A DNA stretch of 64,000 nucleotides, taken from NCBI RefSeq assembly GCF_003952425.1, contig NZ_CP034449.1, positions 3,906,001-3,970,000 of the forward strand. The letters are read 5' to 3'. Shown piece after piece: positions 28,142 to 39,200 of this stretch; within the stretch, counting starts at the first letter, position 1, and every line of letters starts with the position of its first letter. The notes under the pieces are model-generated. The model had not been told where the DNA came from. It was given only the letters and a program-made list of their open reading frames with translations, and ran no database searches. This stretch comes from Mesorhizobium sp. M2A.F.Ca.ET.046.03.2.1. GTDB lineage: Bacteria > Pseudomonadota > Alphaproteobacteria > Rhizobiales > Rhizobiaceae. The position numbers were made by a program, and so were the translations under genes.

Positions 28142-30517
28142 CTATCCACCTCTGACGGTGGAGATGCCACCAAAGCCTGTGGTGCTGGCGTCGGTGCCGG
28201 GAGGTTCGCCCGTGGCGGGGCTGTCGGGGGTATCCGGAGTGTCGCTGTCCGGAGTGCTGTCGTCAGTACTGCTCTGCCTGGAAGGAGACGGGCGATCGCC
28301 GCTACTGCCGCCCCGCCAAGGCGCCGGCTCGATCAAGGGCGGCACCGGTTTGACCGGAGGTGGGGTTATCATCGGCGGTGCAGGCGCGCGGATCACCCTG
28401 ATCTTCGTGATTACCTTGGGCTTGCATACAGCGGCTGTCTGGAAGCGGCGCCCGGCAAGACCGAGAATGCTCATCGAATAGACTTCCTGCCGTTCCATGC
28501 TGGCCTTGAGGAACGCCAGAGCGCGGGCCGGATCGGCGGGCACGCCATTGCGGCCTTCCTGGAAGATCAACGCGAGATCGTTCATGGCGCTGATATGCCC
28601 CATCGCCGCAGACTTGAGCAGCAGGTCCAATCCCTTTCGGGGGTTCGGCTCGACGCCGACGCCGTTGAACAAAGCGCGTCCCCAGGCAGCCATGGCGGCT
28701 GGATCGCCCTGGTCGGCCGCCTGGGCATAGAGGCCATTCGCTTTCGTAACATCCGCGGCGGTGCTTGTTGCGGACGCCGCCATATAGGCGAGCTCGAAAA
28801 CGGCTCGGGCATGGCCCTTGTCGGCGGCCTCCTGAATGGCCTTCCTAGCCTCGTCGACCTTGCCGGCCGCCAGCAACGCCCGTCCGAGCTCATAGCGGAA
28901 GCGGACGACATTGGGGTAGGCTTTAACCGCCGCTTCGCAAGCTTCGATCGCTCCGCCGCCGATCTCGTTCGGCTGGCGGCCGGGGGCGACGCCCTGCAGG
29001 TCGAGCGGCGCGCCTGCCGCCCGGTCGCAAGGGTCGACGCTTGGCGACAGTTTCACCGTGGCCGGCTTTGACGCCTTGCCAGCGCGGATCTGGAAGCCGA
29101 GCTCGAGGGGAGCGGCGGCGCCGATCTGCGGCTCGTAGCGCAATTTGTCGATCTCGTTGGCCAGAATGGTCGAATCCGGCGACAATGTGCGATCCGGCAG
29201 CGACAGCGTTCCTGTTGCCGGGTAACTTGCGAGCTTCAGGCTGATGCCGGGGTCTCCGGTCGGAAAATCCAGGTTCAACGGAACCGGGCCGACGCCGACC
29301 GGGACGCTGAGTTTGCTCTTCTTCTGGATCGCCTCGGCGGCACCGGTGATGTGGAGGCCACGCTCCACCATCAATTGCTTCTGCTCGGCCTTCAGGGACG
29401 CTGCGCTCTGCTGGCCCTCAGCGCCACCCTTGATGCGCAAGACCAGGATGCCCTGAGATACGCCACCCCACTCGTCATGTGTGGCATAGGCCAGCGTTTC
29501 GACCTGTTCCTGCGTGTCGGACGCCTTGGGCAGGTCGATCAGCAGACGCGGCAGGTCGTTGCCCGCAATCTGGTCGCCTTCGGCGACGGGTTTGCCGTCC
29601 AGCACCAGGCCTGCGAGCGCGGGAAGCGTTTCAAAGCTTACGGTGACCGCGCTGCCGTCGACAGTGACAGGCGTCGGCAGGTCAAGCGCGACCGGCCCGA
29701 TCCCCGACGGCACGACTCTCTCCAGCACCGGCGGCAGCGCCGGCTTGTTCGCACGGTGCATGAGCACTACTTCGTCGATCAGCGAGGAGTTCTCCCAAGG
29801 AACCTGCTTGCCTTTGGTGGCTGCGACCACGTCGCGGCGCACCGCGGCCATGACCGCGCGTATCTCCTGGTTCGGCGCCAGCGCGCGGCGCGAAAAAGCG
29901 GATGAGAATGGACTGGCGTTGCCCGTCCCGTCATAGGCGATCGCATCGGGACCGGTGGCAAAGGCAATCAGCGCGTTCTGCGAGCTTTTCACCTCGGCAA
30001 GACCGGTGCCGCTAGCGGTGATCAGCTGGTCCCGCAGCCAGTAGTCCTTGCGCGGAAACGGATTGTTGCGGCAGGCATCGAGGATGATGATCTGGATTTT
30101 CGACTTCGAGCGCAATTGCTCCAGCATGTCATCGAGCTTGATCGCCTGAACCTCGATGTCGGCGGCCTGCTTGAGCGAAGCGTCGACAGGGATCAGGAAA
30201 TTCACGCCACCGATCTGAAACCCGTGGCCCGAATAATAGACGACAGCGAGATCGGCGCCATCCGCGGCCGCGAGATAGTTGCGGAACTGCTCCTCGAACT
30301 GCAGCTTGGTGACGTCCTTGGCGACGAATACATCGAAACCGGCCAGCCGGAACGTCTTCGAGACGTCCTTGGCGTCGGTGTCCGGGTTCTTGAGCGCCGG
30401 AATATTGCGGTATTGCGAATTGCCGATCACAAAGGCAACCCTGCGGTCAGCGTGCGCTTCGAACGTCGCGAAGCCCACGAGGATCAAGGCTGCAAGGAAG
30501 GCGCAGCATCGCAGCAT
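28142..30517 (-). CDS. Exported caspase-like (peptidase C14) protein with SEL1 repeats
   Basis: 791 aa with a signal peptide (about 1-23, ending HADR). Residues 25-250 are a caspase p20-type domain: RRVAFVIGNSQYRNIPALKNP, catalytic His98 in YYSGHG and catalytic Cys149 in ILDACRNNPF. The middle (about 260-500) is of unclear fold. From about 520 to 690 there are SEL1/TPR-type repeats (AVFELAYMAAS, GDPAAMAAWGRALFNGVGVEPN). The last 75 residues are Pro/Ser/Thr/Asp-rich and probably disordered. The architecture is typical of orthocaspase-like proteins of rhizobia, whose substrates are unknown. It stands alone, convergent with the M48 gene. Confidence 0.85.
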   Translation of the reverse strand: MLRCCAFLAALILVGFATFEAHADRRVAFVIGNSQYRNIPALKNPDTDAKDVSKTFRLAGFDVFVAKDVTKLQFEEQFRNYLAAADGADLAVVYYSGHGFQIGGVNFLIPVDASLKQAADIEVQAIKLDDMLEQLRSKSKIQIIILDACRNNPFPRKDYWLRDQLITASGTGLAEVKSSQNALIAFATGPDAIAYDGTGNASPFSSAFSRRALAPNQEIRAVMAAVRRDVVAATKGKQVPWENSSLIDEVVLMHRANKPALPPVLERVVPSGIGPVALDLPTPVTVDGSAVTVSFETLPALAGLVLDGKPVAEGDQIAGNDLPRLLIDLPKASDTQEQVETLAYATHDEWGGVSQGILVLRIKGGAEGQQSAASLKAEQKQLMVERGLHITGAAEAIQKKSKLSVPVGVGPVPLNLDFPTGDPGISLKLASYPATGTLSLPDRTLSPDSTILANEIDKLRYEPQIGAAAPLELGFQIRAGKASKPATVKLSPSVDPCDRAAGAPLDLQGVAPGRQPNEIGGGAIEACEAAVKAYPNVVRFRYELGRALLAAGKVDEARKAIQEAADKGHARAVFELAYMAASATSTAADVTKANGLYAQAADQGDPAAMAAWGRALFNGVGVEPNPRKGLDLLLKSAAMGHISAMNDLALIFQEGRNGVPADPARALAFLKASMERQEVYSMSILGLAGRRFQTAAVCKPKVITKIRVIRAPAPPMITPPPVKPVPPLIEPAPWRGGSSGDRPSPSRQSSTDDSTPDSDTPDTPDSPATGEPPGTDASTTGFGGISTVRGG

Positions 30518-30688
30518 GGCAAGTCCCCCATCCGCTATGGTCTGTCGGATTCACCAAAGACCAGTTGCGCGCGCGGGTCTGTTAAAGAATTCACAATACG
30601 CTGATACAGTAAGAAGGAAAGCTTTTGCCGCAACGGGGATATATTTTTGTTCAATGAATAGAACTCGCCAACAACTTCAAGTTGCTGC

Positions 30689-31552
30689 TCAGGCGGCCTC
30701 CGCCAGAAATTCCGGGTTCTGCTTCACCAGCGCCAGCTTCAGCTTTTCCATGGCACGCGCCTCGATCTGGCGGACACGCTCCTTGGAGATGCCGAGCTGT
30801 TCGCCAAGTGATTCAAGCGTGGCGCCGTCATCGCTGAGCCTGCGCTCCTCGATGATGCGAAGCTCGCGGGCGTTGAGCGCGCCAAGCGCGCTTTTCAGCC
30901 AGAGGGCGCGGCGCTGGACGTCGATTCTTTCGCCGACGATCTCGTCAGGCAACGGGTCTTCGGAGACCAGGAAATCCATCCGCTCGGCAGCGCCGTTTTC
31001 GTCCGCAAGCGGTGCGTTGAGCGAGCTGTCTGGGGAGGACAGGCGTGAATCCATCATCGCCACGTCCGCTTCGGGAACGCCGAGCGCCGCCGAGACCTCG
31101 CGGTAGAGCGAGGCATTGGAGAGCGGCTCGGCGCCGTTGGCCAGCCGTGCGCGCAAACGCCTGAGATTGAAGAACAGCGCCTTCTGCGCCGAGCTGGTGC
31201 CGCCGCGCACGATCGACCAGTTGCGCAGGATGTAGTCCTGCATCGAGGCGCGGATCCACCAGGTGGCATAAGTCGAGAAGCGCACTTCGCGCGCGGGCTC
31301 GAAACGAGCCGCCGCCTCGAGGAGGCCGACATGGCCCTCCTGGATCAGGTCGCCGAGCGGCAGTCCGTAATGGCGGAATTTCGAGGCCATGGAGATGACC
31401 AGCCGCATATGGGCGACGGTGATCCGATGCAGCGCGTGCTGGTCGTTCTCTTCCTTCCAGCGGAGCGCAAGGACATGCTCCTCGTCGCGCTCGAGATAGG
31501 GAGCCTTCATTGCCGCCCGGACCAGTGTCCGTCCTGCCGCGTCCTCAATCAT
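30689..31552 (-). CDS. rpoH: RNA polymerase sigma factor RpoH (heat-shock type)
   Basis: Sigma-70 family factor of 287 aa. Region 2 includes GDLIQEGHVGLLEAAARFEP and FSTYATWWIRASMQDYILRN; the RpoH box QKALFFNLR is at residues 123-131, which separates RpoH from housekeeping sigma factors; region 4 ends with the helix-turn-helix LESLGEQLGISKERVRQIEARAMEKL. Rhizobia carry two or more rpoH genes; the divergent sequence and Asp/Ser-rich insert at about 165-190 suggest the RpoH2 type (oxidative/general stress), but that is an inference. Confidence 0.92.
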   Translation of the reverse strand: MIEDAAGRTLVRAAMKAPYLERDEEHVLALRWKEENDQHALHRITVAHMRLVISMASKFRHYGLPLGDLIQEGHVGLLEAAARFEPAREVRFSTYATWWIRASMQDYILRNWSIVRGGTSSAQKALFFNLRRLRARLANGAEPLSNASLYREVSAALGVPEADVAMMDSRLSSPDSSLNAPLADENGAAERMDFLVSEDPLPDEIVGERIDVQRRALWLKSALGALNARELRIIEERRLSDDGATLESLGEQLGISKERVRQIEARAMEKLKLALVKQNPEFLAEAA

Positions 31553-31859
31553 GCCGGCTCCTGTTGGCGGTCATTACGCTCATGACGGTTGAAAAGACGC
31601 CGCCGCGCCCTACAACAGCCATGCAACGTGTCAGGCGCATGGATGGTTCCGCCGCCCGAGGGGGCAAATGTTGCCGGCGGGAACATTCTGTTAGCGGGTC
31701 CCGAAATGCCGCTTCGCGGATTATCGGGCGATTTTGAGAATCAGATTTCCGGGAAAGCCGATTTTTGAAATCGGGTTCCTTATTTCGCGACCTTCTATCT
31801 GTCAGTTTCCGGCTCTCACAATCGGACCGGCATACCGGTCAAAACGGGATCACAGAAAA
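31553..31859. other. Divergent intergenic region, rpoH / amino-acid binding protein
   Basis: 307 bp without a gene. It must contain both promoters. One small perfect hairpin, CCGATTT / AAATCGG (31758-31774), lies on the transporter side. No operator I can name. Confidence 0.5.
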
Positions 31860-32633
31860 ATGAAATGGCTTAAATCGCTCCTCATCGTCGGAACGCTGCA
31901 GGTTCTGGCGGTCACCGCCGGCCATGCCGGCGCCAATCTCGACCAGATCAAACAGGCCGGCGTGCTCAAGGTCGGCACGGAAGGCACCTATGCGCCCTTC
32001 ACCTATCATGACGAATCCAACGCGCTGGTCGGCTTCGACGTCGAGATCGCCAAGGCCATCGGCGACAAGCTCGGCGTCAAGGTCGAGTTCCTGGAAGGCA
32101 AGTGGGATGGGCTGATCGCCGGCCTCGACGCCAACCGCTACGACGCCGTCATCAACGAGGTCGGCATCACCGACGCGCGCAAGGCCAAGTATGATTTCTC
32201 GGATCCCTACATCGCCTCGAAGGCGGTGCTGATCGTGCGCGGCGACAATACCGACATCAAGACCTTCGCCGATCTCAAGGGCAAGAAGTCGGCGCAGTCG
32301 CTGACCTCGAATTTCGGCAAGCTTGCCGAGAAGAACGGCGCGGAACTCGTCGGCACCGACGGCTTCGACCAGTCGATCCAGCTTCTGCTCACCGGCCGCG
32401 CCGACGCCACCATCAACGACAGCCTGTCCTTCCTGGATTTCAAGAAGCACAAGCCGGACGCCAATGTGAAGATCGCCGCGCAGGAAGAGAATGCCGACTA
32501 TTCCGGCGTCATCGTGCGCAAGGGCGATCCGGAACTGGTCGCGGCCATCAACAAGGCGCTGGCCGACATCAAGGCCGACGGCACCTACAAGAAGATTGCC
32601 GACAAGTATTTCGGCCAGGACGTTTCCCAGTAA
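31860..32633 (+). CDS. Polar amino-acid (cystine-like) ABC transporter, substrate-binding protein
   Basis: Periplasmic solute-binding protein, 257 aa, SBP family 3. The start at 31860 gives a signal peptide (MKWLKSLLIVGTLQVLAV, cleavage after about GHA). The mature part has KVGTEGTYAPFTYHDE, GFDVEIAKAIGDKLG, EGKWDGLIAGLDANRYDAV and YDFSDPYI. WDGLIAGLD-x2-RYD-x-VIN resembles the cystine-binding FliY/TcyA subgroup, so cystine is a plausible ligand. A hairpin terminator separates it from the permease, which would keep binding-protein mRNA in excess. Confidence 0.87.
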   Translation: MKWLKSLLIVGTLQVLAVTAGHAGANLDQIKQAGVLKVGTEGTYAPFTYHDESNALVGFDVEIAKAIGDKLGVKVEFLEGKWDGLIAGLDANRYDAVINEVGITDARKAKYDFSDPYIASKAVLIVRGDNTDIKTFADLKGKKSAQSLTSNFGKLAEKNGAELVGTDGFDQSIQLLLTGRADATINDSLSFLDFKKHKPDANVKIAAQEENADYSGVIVRKGDPELVAAINKALADIKADGTYKKIADKYFGQDVSQ

Positions 32634-32658
32634 GCCGAACAGTCTGTTGCCTGAATTC

Positions 32659-32690
32659 CGGCGGGCCGTCTTCGACGGCCCGCCGTTTTT
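32659..32690 (+). terminator. Terminator/attenuator between binding-protein and permease genes
   Basis: Perfect 12-bp stem CGGCGGGCCGTC / GACGGCCCGCCG with TTC loop, followed by five T. A diverged second copy of the motif (GGCCGTCTTTGACGGC ... CGCCGGTTTTT) lies at about 32709-32736. Confidence 0.8.
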
Positions 32691-32795
32691 AACAGGACAC
32701 TCATTGGGGCCGTCTTTGACGGCTCGCCGGTTTTTGCATGATAGTCAGTCCACACGGGGCAACGCGCCGCCGTATCTGGAAGGGAGAAGCGCCCC

Positions 32796-33473
<678 letters not shown>

Positions 33474-33477
<4 letters not shown>

Positions 33478-34247
33478 TCGGCCTCACGAACATCGAGAAG
33501 CGTTTCGGCGACAATCTTGTCCTGAAGGGCGTCACCGTCAGCATCGACGAAGGCAGCGTCACGGCGCTGGTCGGCCCTTCCGGCGGGGGCAAGAGCACGC
33601 TTCTGCGCTGCATCAACCTGCTGGAGATCCCGACGTCCGGTTCCTTGCGCATCGGCGAGGAGACGCTTGCGTTCCATCCGGGCGGCAAGGTGCCGGCAAA
33701 GGATATCCAGCGCATCCGCCTGCAGACCGGCATGGTGTTCCAGAACTTCCAGCTCTTCCCGCATCGCACGGCCATCGAGAATGTGATGGAAGGGCTGGTG
33801 ACGGTGCTGAAATGGCCCGAGCCGAGGGCGCGCGAGCGGGCGATGGCGCTGCTCGAAAAGGTCGGGATGGCGCACAAGGCCGATGCCTGGCCGGCGACGC
33901 TGTCGGGCGGCCAGCAGCAGCGCGTGGCGATCGCCCGGGCGCTTGCGCCGTCGCCGCGCGTGCTGCTGTGCGACGAGCCGACCTCGGCGCTCGATCCGGA
34001 GCTGGCTCAGGAAGTGGTCGACGTGCTCGGGCAACTGGCCCGCGAGGGCACGACCATGGTGATGGCCACGCATGATCTCAGGCTCGCCTCCAAGATCGCT
34101 GAGGAGGTCGTCTTCCTCGATGCCGGCGCGATCGTCGAGAAGGGTCCGGCCTCGGTCGTGTTCGACAATCCGGAGCGCGAGCGGACGAAACGCTTCATCG
34201 CCTCGCTGCGCCAGGAAGAGGCGCAGAAGGAAGGGGGAGACGCGTAA
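33474..34247 (+). CDS. Amino-acid ABC transporter, ATP-binding protein (GlnQ/HisP type)
   Basis: 257 aa. Walker A GPSGGGKST, Q-loop MVFQNFQLFPH, signature LSGGQQQRVAIARALA, Walker B VLLCDEPTSALDPE and the H-loop MATHDLRLA are intact, with the polar-amino-acid family pattern. The ATG at 33474 overlaps the (corrected) permease stop. Partner of the binding protein at 31860. Its function depends on whether the permease frameshift is real. Confidence 0.93.
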
Positions 34248-34270
34248 CCTTCGATAGGCCTTTCAGAAAC

Positions 34271-34295
34271 AAAAAACCCGGCACGAGGCCGGGTT
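34271..34295. terminator. Bidirectional terminator between the ABC operon and carD
   Basis: Stem AACCCGGC / GCCGGGTT (34275-34282, 34288-34295), loop ACGAG. Read on the minus strand it is followed by six T (34276-34271), a strong terminator for carD. On the plus strand the tail GGGTTCTTCGT is weaker. Confidence 0.8.
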
Positions 34296-34319
34296 CTTCG
34301 TAACTTAAAGGGGAAAAGC

Positions 34320-34901
34320 TCAGGCAGCTTCTTCCTGTTCGGATTCTTCGTTGTCGGCCTTGGCGCCGCGCTTCGGGCCCTTGTTGAGGTTGACCTCGAT
34401 GAGACGCACCGCCTCGGTCTCCGACATGCGGTTCACCGCGGCGATCTCACGAGCCATGCGGTCGAGCGCGGCTTCATAGAGCTGGCGCTCGGAATAGGAC
34501 TGCTCCGGCTGGTTGTCGGCACGGTAGAGGTCGCGCACGACTTCCGAGATCGAGATCAGGTCGCCGGAATTGATCTTGGCATCATATTCCTGGGCGCGGC
34601 GCGACCACATGGTGCGCTTGATGCGGGCGCGACCCTGCACGACCTTCAGCGCGCGGTCGACATAATCCTCTTCCGACAGCTTGCGCATGCCGATCGAGGT
34701 CGCCTTGGCGACCGGCACCTTCAGCCGCATCTTGTCCTTCTGGAAATCGATGACGAACAGTTCCAGCTTGTGACCCGCAACTTCCTGCTCGTCGATCGCC
34801 ACGATCTGGCCGACGCCGTGCGCCGGATAGACGATGAACTCGCCGGTCTTGAACCCGTGGCGGGCCGCGGTGGACTTCTTCTGCGGGGTGATCGTTGCCA
34901 T
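34320..34901 (-). CDS. carD: CarD-family transcriptional regulator (CdnL-like)
   Basis: 193 aa. The N-terminal RNA-polymerase-binding domain has FKTGEFIVYPAHGVGQIVAIDEQE, the Tudor-like fold that contacts the beta subunit. The C-terminal helical part (WSRRAQEYDAKINSGD, LYEAALDRMAREIAAV) binds DNA near promoters and stabilises open complexes, especially at rRNA promoters in studied species. The last 20 residues are acidic. Monocistronic with its own terminator. Confidence 0.92.
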   Translation of the reverse strand: MATITPQKKSTAARHGFKTGEFIVYPAHGVGQIVAIDEQEVAGHKLELFVIDFQKDKMRLKVPVAKATSIGMRKLSEEDYVDRALKVVQGRARIKRTMWSRRAQEYDAKINSGDLISISEVVRDLYRADNQPEQSYSERQLYEAALDRMAREIAAVNRMSETEAVRLIEVNLNKGPKRGAKADNEESEQEEAA

Positions 34902-35273
34902 TACGCCCTGAACTCCTTAGTTGTGCCGCCGGCATCATGCCGGCGCGAACCCATGGGCCGACGATAGCCGACCGTTAGCCGCGCAACAGGATGAACCCAC
35001 CGGAAAAGCAGGGAACCGGCATATCGCATGAATGCGACCGCCTGCCCCAGATCGCTCTGGTCCGGACTTAAAAGCTCACCTTTCAGTGATTTGGGGCGTT
35101 AGCGCCATAAATCGACGTCGTGTCACCGGCATGTTTTGCTTATGTAACACAAAAAGTCGGAAGAATCAAGGTTTTGCCGCGTTCGCTAACGCCAAGCGGC
35201 AGTGCTGCCTGTCAAGACAGTATCTGTATCGGCCCCGTTACGCGGCGTCATGCCAGCGCTATCGGCCTCTTTC
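34902..35273. other. Intergenic region carD / fdxA
   Basis: 372 bp with no convincing gene on either strand. It holds the carD promoter and the fdxA 3' end. The 35090-35200 part is AT-richer than its surroundings. No repeat or known RNA is recognised. Confidence 0.5.
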
Positions 35274-35612
35274 TCAATCACCCTCGCCGGGTTCGGCCGA
35301 GAAATATTTCTCGAACTTCCCGGTCTCGCCGTCGAAGGTCTTGGCATCGGCCGGCGGTTCTTTCTTGGCCGTGATGTTGGGCCATTTGTCCGCGTATTCG
35401 GCGTTGATCTGCAACCATTTGTCGAGACCGCCCTCAGTGTCCGGCTTGATCGCGTCCGCCGGGCATTCGGGCTCGCACACGCCGCAGTCGATGCACTCGT
35501 CGGGATGGATGACGAGCATGTTCTCGCCCTCGTAGAAACAGTCGACCGGACAGACCTCGATGCAGTCCATATATTTGCATTTGATGCAATTGTCGGTCAC
35601 GACATAGGTCAT
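35274..35612 (-). CDS. fdxA: Seven-iron ferredoxin FdxA
   Basis: 112 aa, the standard length of alphaproteobacterial FdxA. The start at 35612 gives [26 protein letters not shown]. The cysteine pattern C-x2-C-x4-C-x3-CP and the second [12 protein letters not shown] fit one 3Fe-4S and one 4Fe-4S cluster. Electron carrier in the cytoplasm. An N-terminal extension in frame to 35678 has no support. Confidence 0.93.
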   Translation of the reverse strand: MTYVVTDNCIKCKYMDCIEVCPVDCFYEGENMLVIHPDECIDCGVCEPECPADAIKPDTEGGLDKWLQINAEYADKWPNITAKKEPPADAKTFDGETGKFEKYFSAEPGEGD

Positions 35613-35813
35613 TGCAGGCTCCGGAACGTCCCATTTTGTTGGGCTTTTTGGCTGAGGTAACGCCTTTGCCCGCCGCATGCAAGGGTAGGGATTGCCGGCG
35701 GAGCCGGAGGGCCGGAAAGGAATTCCGGCCGGAAGAGCGGATCGACGTCACCGAGCCTGATTGCCGCGCAGTTTCTCGGAGTTTCTCCGGCCACGCCCCG
35801 GGCAGGCTATGTT

Positions 35814-36200
35814 TCAATCGTCGCCGAGCAGACGGTCGGTCTGCCGGCGCTCGCGTTTGGTCGGGCGGCCGCTGCCGGCCTCGCGCAGCGCCGGAATGGC
35901 GTCCGCAACGGCCCCGCCTTTGGGCGTCGGCGTCGGCGACATGTCCTGGTAAAGCAGGCGCGCTTCATCGGCCGGCCCGCGCCGTGTGCCGCAATCCAGC
36001 ACTTTCCAGACCAGGATACGGCCCTCGAGCGTGATGGTCAGCACGTCGCCGGGCTTCACCAGATCGGAGGCCTGCGCTGCTTTGTCGCGATTGATGCGCA
36101 CGCGTCCGGCAACGACGACCTTAGCGGCCAGGGACCGCGACTTCACCGCGCGCGAGAAGAACAGCCATTTGTCGATGCGCTGGCGGCCTTCTCCAACCAT
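35814..36200 (-). CDS. hslR: S4-domain RNA-binding protein, heat-shock protein 15 (HslR)
   Basis: 128 aa. The S4 RNA-binding fold covers about residues 8-65 (RIDKWLFFSRAVKSRSLAAKVV ... GRVRINRDKAAQ). In E. coli HslR binds 50S subunits stalled with peptidyl-tRNA. The basic C-terminus (RPTKRERRQTDRL) is typical. It begins 15 nt after the canonical stop of the helicase gene (36216), so the two are likely cotranscribed. Confidence 0.85.
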   Translation of the reverse strand: MVGEGRQRIDKWLFFSRAVKSRSLAAKVVVAGRVRINRDKAAQASDLVKPGDVLTITLEGRILVWKVLDCGTRRGPADEARLLYQDMSPTPTPKGGAVADAIPALREAGSGRPTKRERRQTDRLLGDD

Positions 36201-36223
36201 TGCAACCGACCGAGGTTATTTCT

Positions 36224-39200
36224 TCAGCTGGTCGCGCAAGGCGGCGAGCTTGGCGAAGGGCGAATCCGGATCGAAGCGCTGCGGGCGTTCCTCGCGCGGC
36301 TTGCCCTGGAAGGCCGGCTTGCCGCCCGGAGCGTTGCCTTTGCCTTCCTGCCTGTTGCCCTTCCAGTCAGGCCGGCCCTCCCGACGATCGCCCTGCGGCC
36401 GCCCTTCGCGGCGTTCACCGCCCTCGCGGCGGTCGCCTGCATCCGGCCTCGGCTTGAATTTCGACCGGTCGAAGCGCGGCTTGCCGGCGCCGTCGCGCTG
36501 GTCGCGGCGGCTTTCATGGGCCGGCCGGTCGCCGGGCTGGCCGCCCGCGGCGCCCGTCTGGCCGTCGCGCGCCGGCTGGTCACCGCGCTGGCGATTGTCG
36601 CGACGGTTGTCGTGACGCTGGCGCGGGCGCTGATGGTCGAAACGCGCCTGGCGCCACAGAAGGACAGGCTTCGGTTCTTCAGCTTCAGCTGGTGTTTCGT
36701 CGGCCTTGCCTTCCCCCTCGTGGGGAGCGCCGGCCGTACCAGCATCTGCATCGTCGGCGCCATCACCTCCACCCGCGTCGCTTCGCGCCGCGACCTCCCC
36801 CATCGAGGGGAGGTAAAGGCGTCGGCGCCTTCGGCCGACTCGAGCACAGCGGCGGGGGCTTCCACAGTGGGAACCTCTTCCGCGACCTCGGCCGCAACTT
36901 CTGACGGCTCTTCAACGGCAGGTTCCGGCGCTGCTTCCGAGCTGGCTTCGGCCGGAGCTTCCGCGACGGCTTCAGTCGGAGCTTCGACGGCTGCCGACCC
37001 CGAGCCCTCGGCTGTTGCCTCTGCGACCGCGGCTTGCGCCTCTGCCGCCTGCGCGGCACGCGCCGCTTCTTCCGCCGCCAGCTTCGCCGCCGCTGCCTCA
37101 CGGGCGGCATTGTCCTGGGCGTCGAGCTTCGCCTTCACTTCGGCGGCAGGCTTGGCCTCAGAGCGATAGCCGAGACCCTTCAGGATCTCTTCCATATCGT
37201 CGGCCGTGGCGCCGAGGATCGACATCATCGGCGGCGTCACCATGAAGGCGTGGCCGTCATAAGCGCCGTCAGGACGCTGGCCGAGACCGGGCTTCCAGTT
37301 GGTCGCCGGGCGGATGAGGTCGGCAAGCCGCTCGAGGATATCGACGCGCACGGCGCGGCGGCCGAGATTGCGATAGCCGGCGAGCTTGTAGAAAGTCTTG
37401 TCGAAGGCCGGGTCGATGACGACCGAGGTGCGGCCGGAGGCCAGCGCATGCACCACGTCGCCGAAGCCCGGCTTGTCCTTGCCGTCGTTCTTCAGCGCCC
37501 AGAGCAAGGTCACCAGACCGGCCGGAGCCGGCTTGATCAGCGCCGGCACGAAGACATGATAAGCGCCGAAGCGCACGCCGAGCCGGCGGAGCGCCGCGCG
37601 GCCTTCCTGATCGAGCGACTTCATCTCTTCGGCGATGTCGCGGCGATTGATCAGGCCGAAATGCTCGACGAGCTGGAAGGCGATGCCGCGCGCGATGCCG
37701 GTGAGCTGGTCGGCATTCTTCAAATCGACCAGCGGCTTCAGCAGCGACTCGATCTGGAAATTGACGAAACGCTCGGCGCGGGACGCAACCTTGTCGCGCG
37801 CAGGGCCGGTCAACTGCTCGTCGGCAAGCAGGACAAGGCGCGGCTTCAGCGCCTCGTCGCCGCCGACCAGCGTGCCGATCGGCGCGCCGATCCAGCGCAG
37901 GACGCCGTCGGAGCCCAAGGCCAGGTCGCCATTGGCGCAGGCGGCAAAGCGTTCGGCGCGCGCGTCGAACTCGGCCGCTAGCGCCTTCTGGGCGGCGGTG
38001 CGCACCGCCTTGGCGTCCTCGCCGCCGGCGCTTTGGTCGGCGGTGAAGCGGAACCCCTGCAACTCGCCGACATGATGGCCTTCGACGAGGACGGTTCCGG
38101 TTGGGCTGATTTCGGCTTCAGGCATGGTATTTTCTCTAAGGCGCCGCATGAGGACGGAAGTCCTGCGGTCTACGAAGCGTTTCGTCAACCGCTCATGCAA
38201 CGCATCCGACAATCTGTCTTCGATTTCGCGCGTCTTTTCCTGCCAGTGTAGCTGATCGGCCAGCCATCCAGGGCGGTTGGAGACGAAAGTCCAGGTGCGG
38301 ATCTGCGCGATCCGGTGCGAGAGCGTGTCGATGTCGCCTTCGGTTGTGTCGGCGCGCCGCACCTGCTCGGCCATGTAATTCTCATCGACATGGCCATGGC
38401 GCGCAAGGTCCATATAGATGGAGGCGATGAGATCGGCGTGCTGGGCCGGCGCGATCTTGCGGTAGTCGGGGAGCGCGCAGGCTTCCCAGAGCAGAGCGAC
38501 ACGCTCCTTGCCGGTGGCCAAGGCGCGGATGTCGCCGTCCTTCGACAGATGCTCCAGCGCCTGCGCGTCGACAGCCGGCAGCGCGCGGGTCAGCCCCTCG
38601 ACCGGCGCATTGGTCTCGGTCGAGCGCTTGAGCGCGTCGAGGCTGGAAAAATCGAAATCGGCGGTGCGCCATTGCAGCACCTTCACCGGGTCGAAATCAT
38701 GGGCCTCGATCTTGGCGACCAGATCCTCGTCGAACGGGTCGACCTGCCCGGTGACGCCGAACGTGCCGTCGCGCAGATGCCGGCCGGCGCGTCCTGCGAT
38801 CTGGCCGAGCTCGGCCGCGCTCAGGTTGCGGTATTGGTAGCCGTCGAACTTGCGGTTCTGGGCGAAGGCGACGTGCTCGAGGTCGAGGTTCAGGCCCATG
38901 CCGATGGCGTCGGTCGCGACGAGATAGTCGACGTCGCCGGACTGGAAGATCTCCACCTGGGCGTTTCGGGTGCGGGGCGACAGCGCGCCGAGCACGACGG
39001 CGGCGCCGCCCTGCTGACGGCGGATCAGCTCGGCGATGGCATAGACCTCGTCGGCCGAGAAGGCGACGATCGCCGTGCGCCGCGGCAGCCGGGTCAGCTT
39101 CTTCGAGCCGGCATAGGCAAGGTGCGACAGGCGCGGCCGCGTCACCACCGACACGCCCTTCAGCAGGCGCTGCAGGATGCCATGCATGGTGGCGGCGCCA

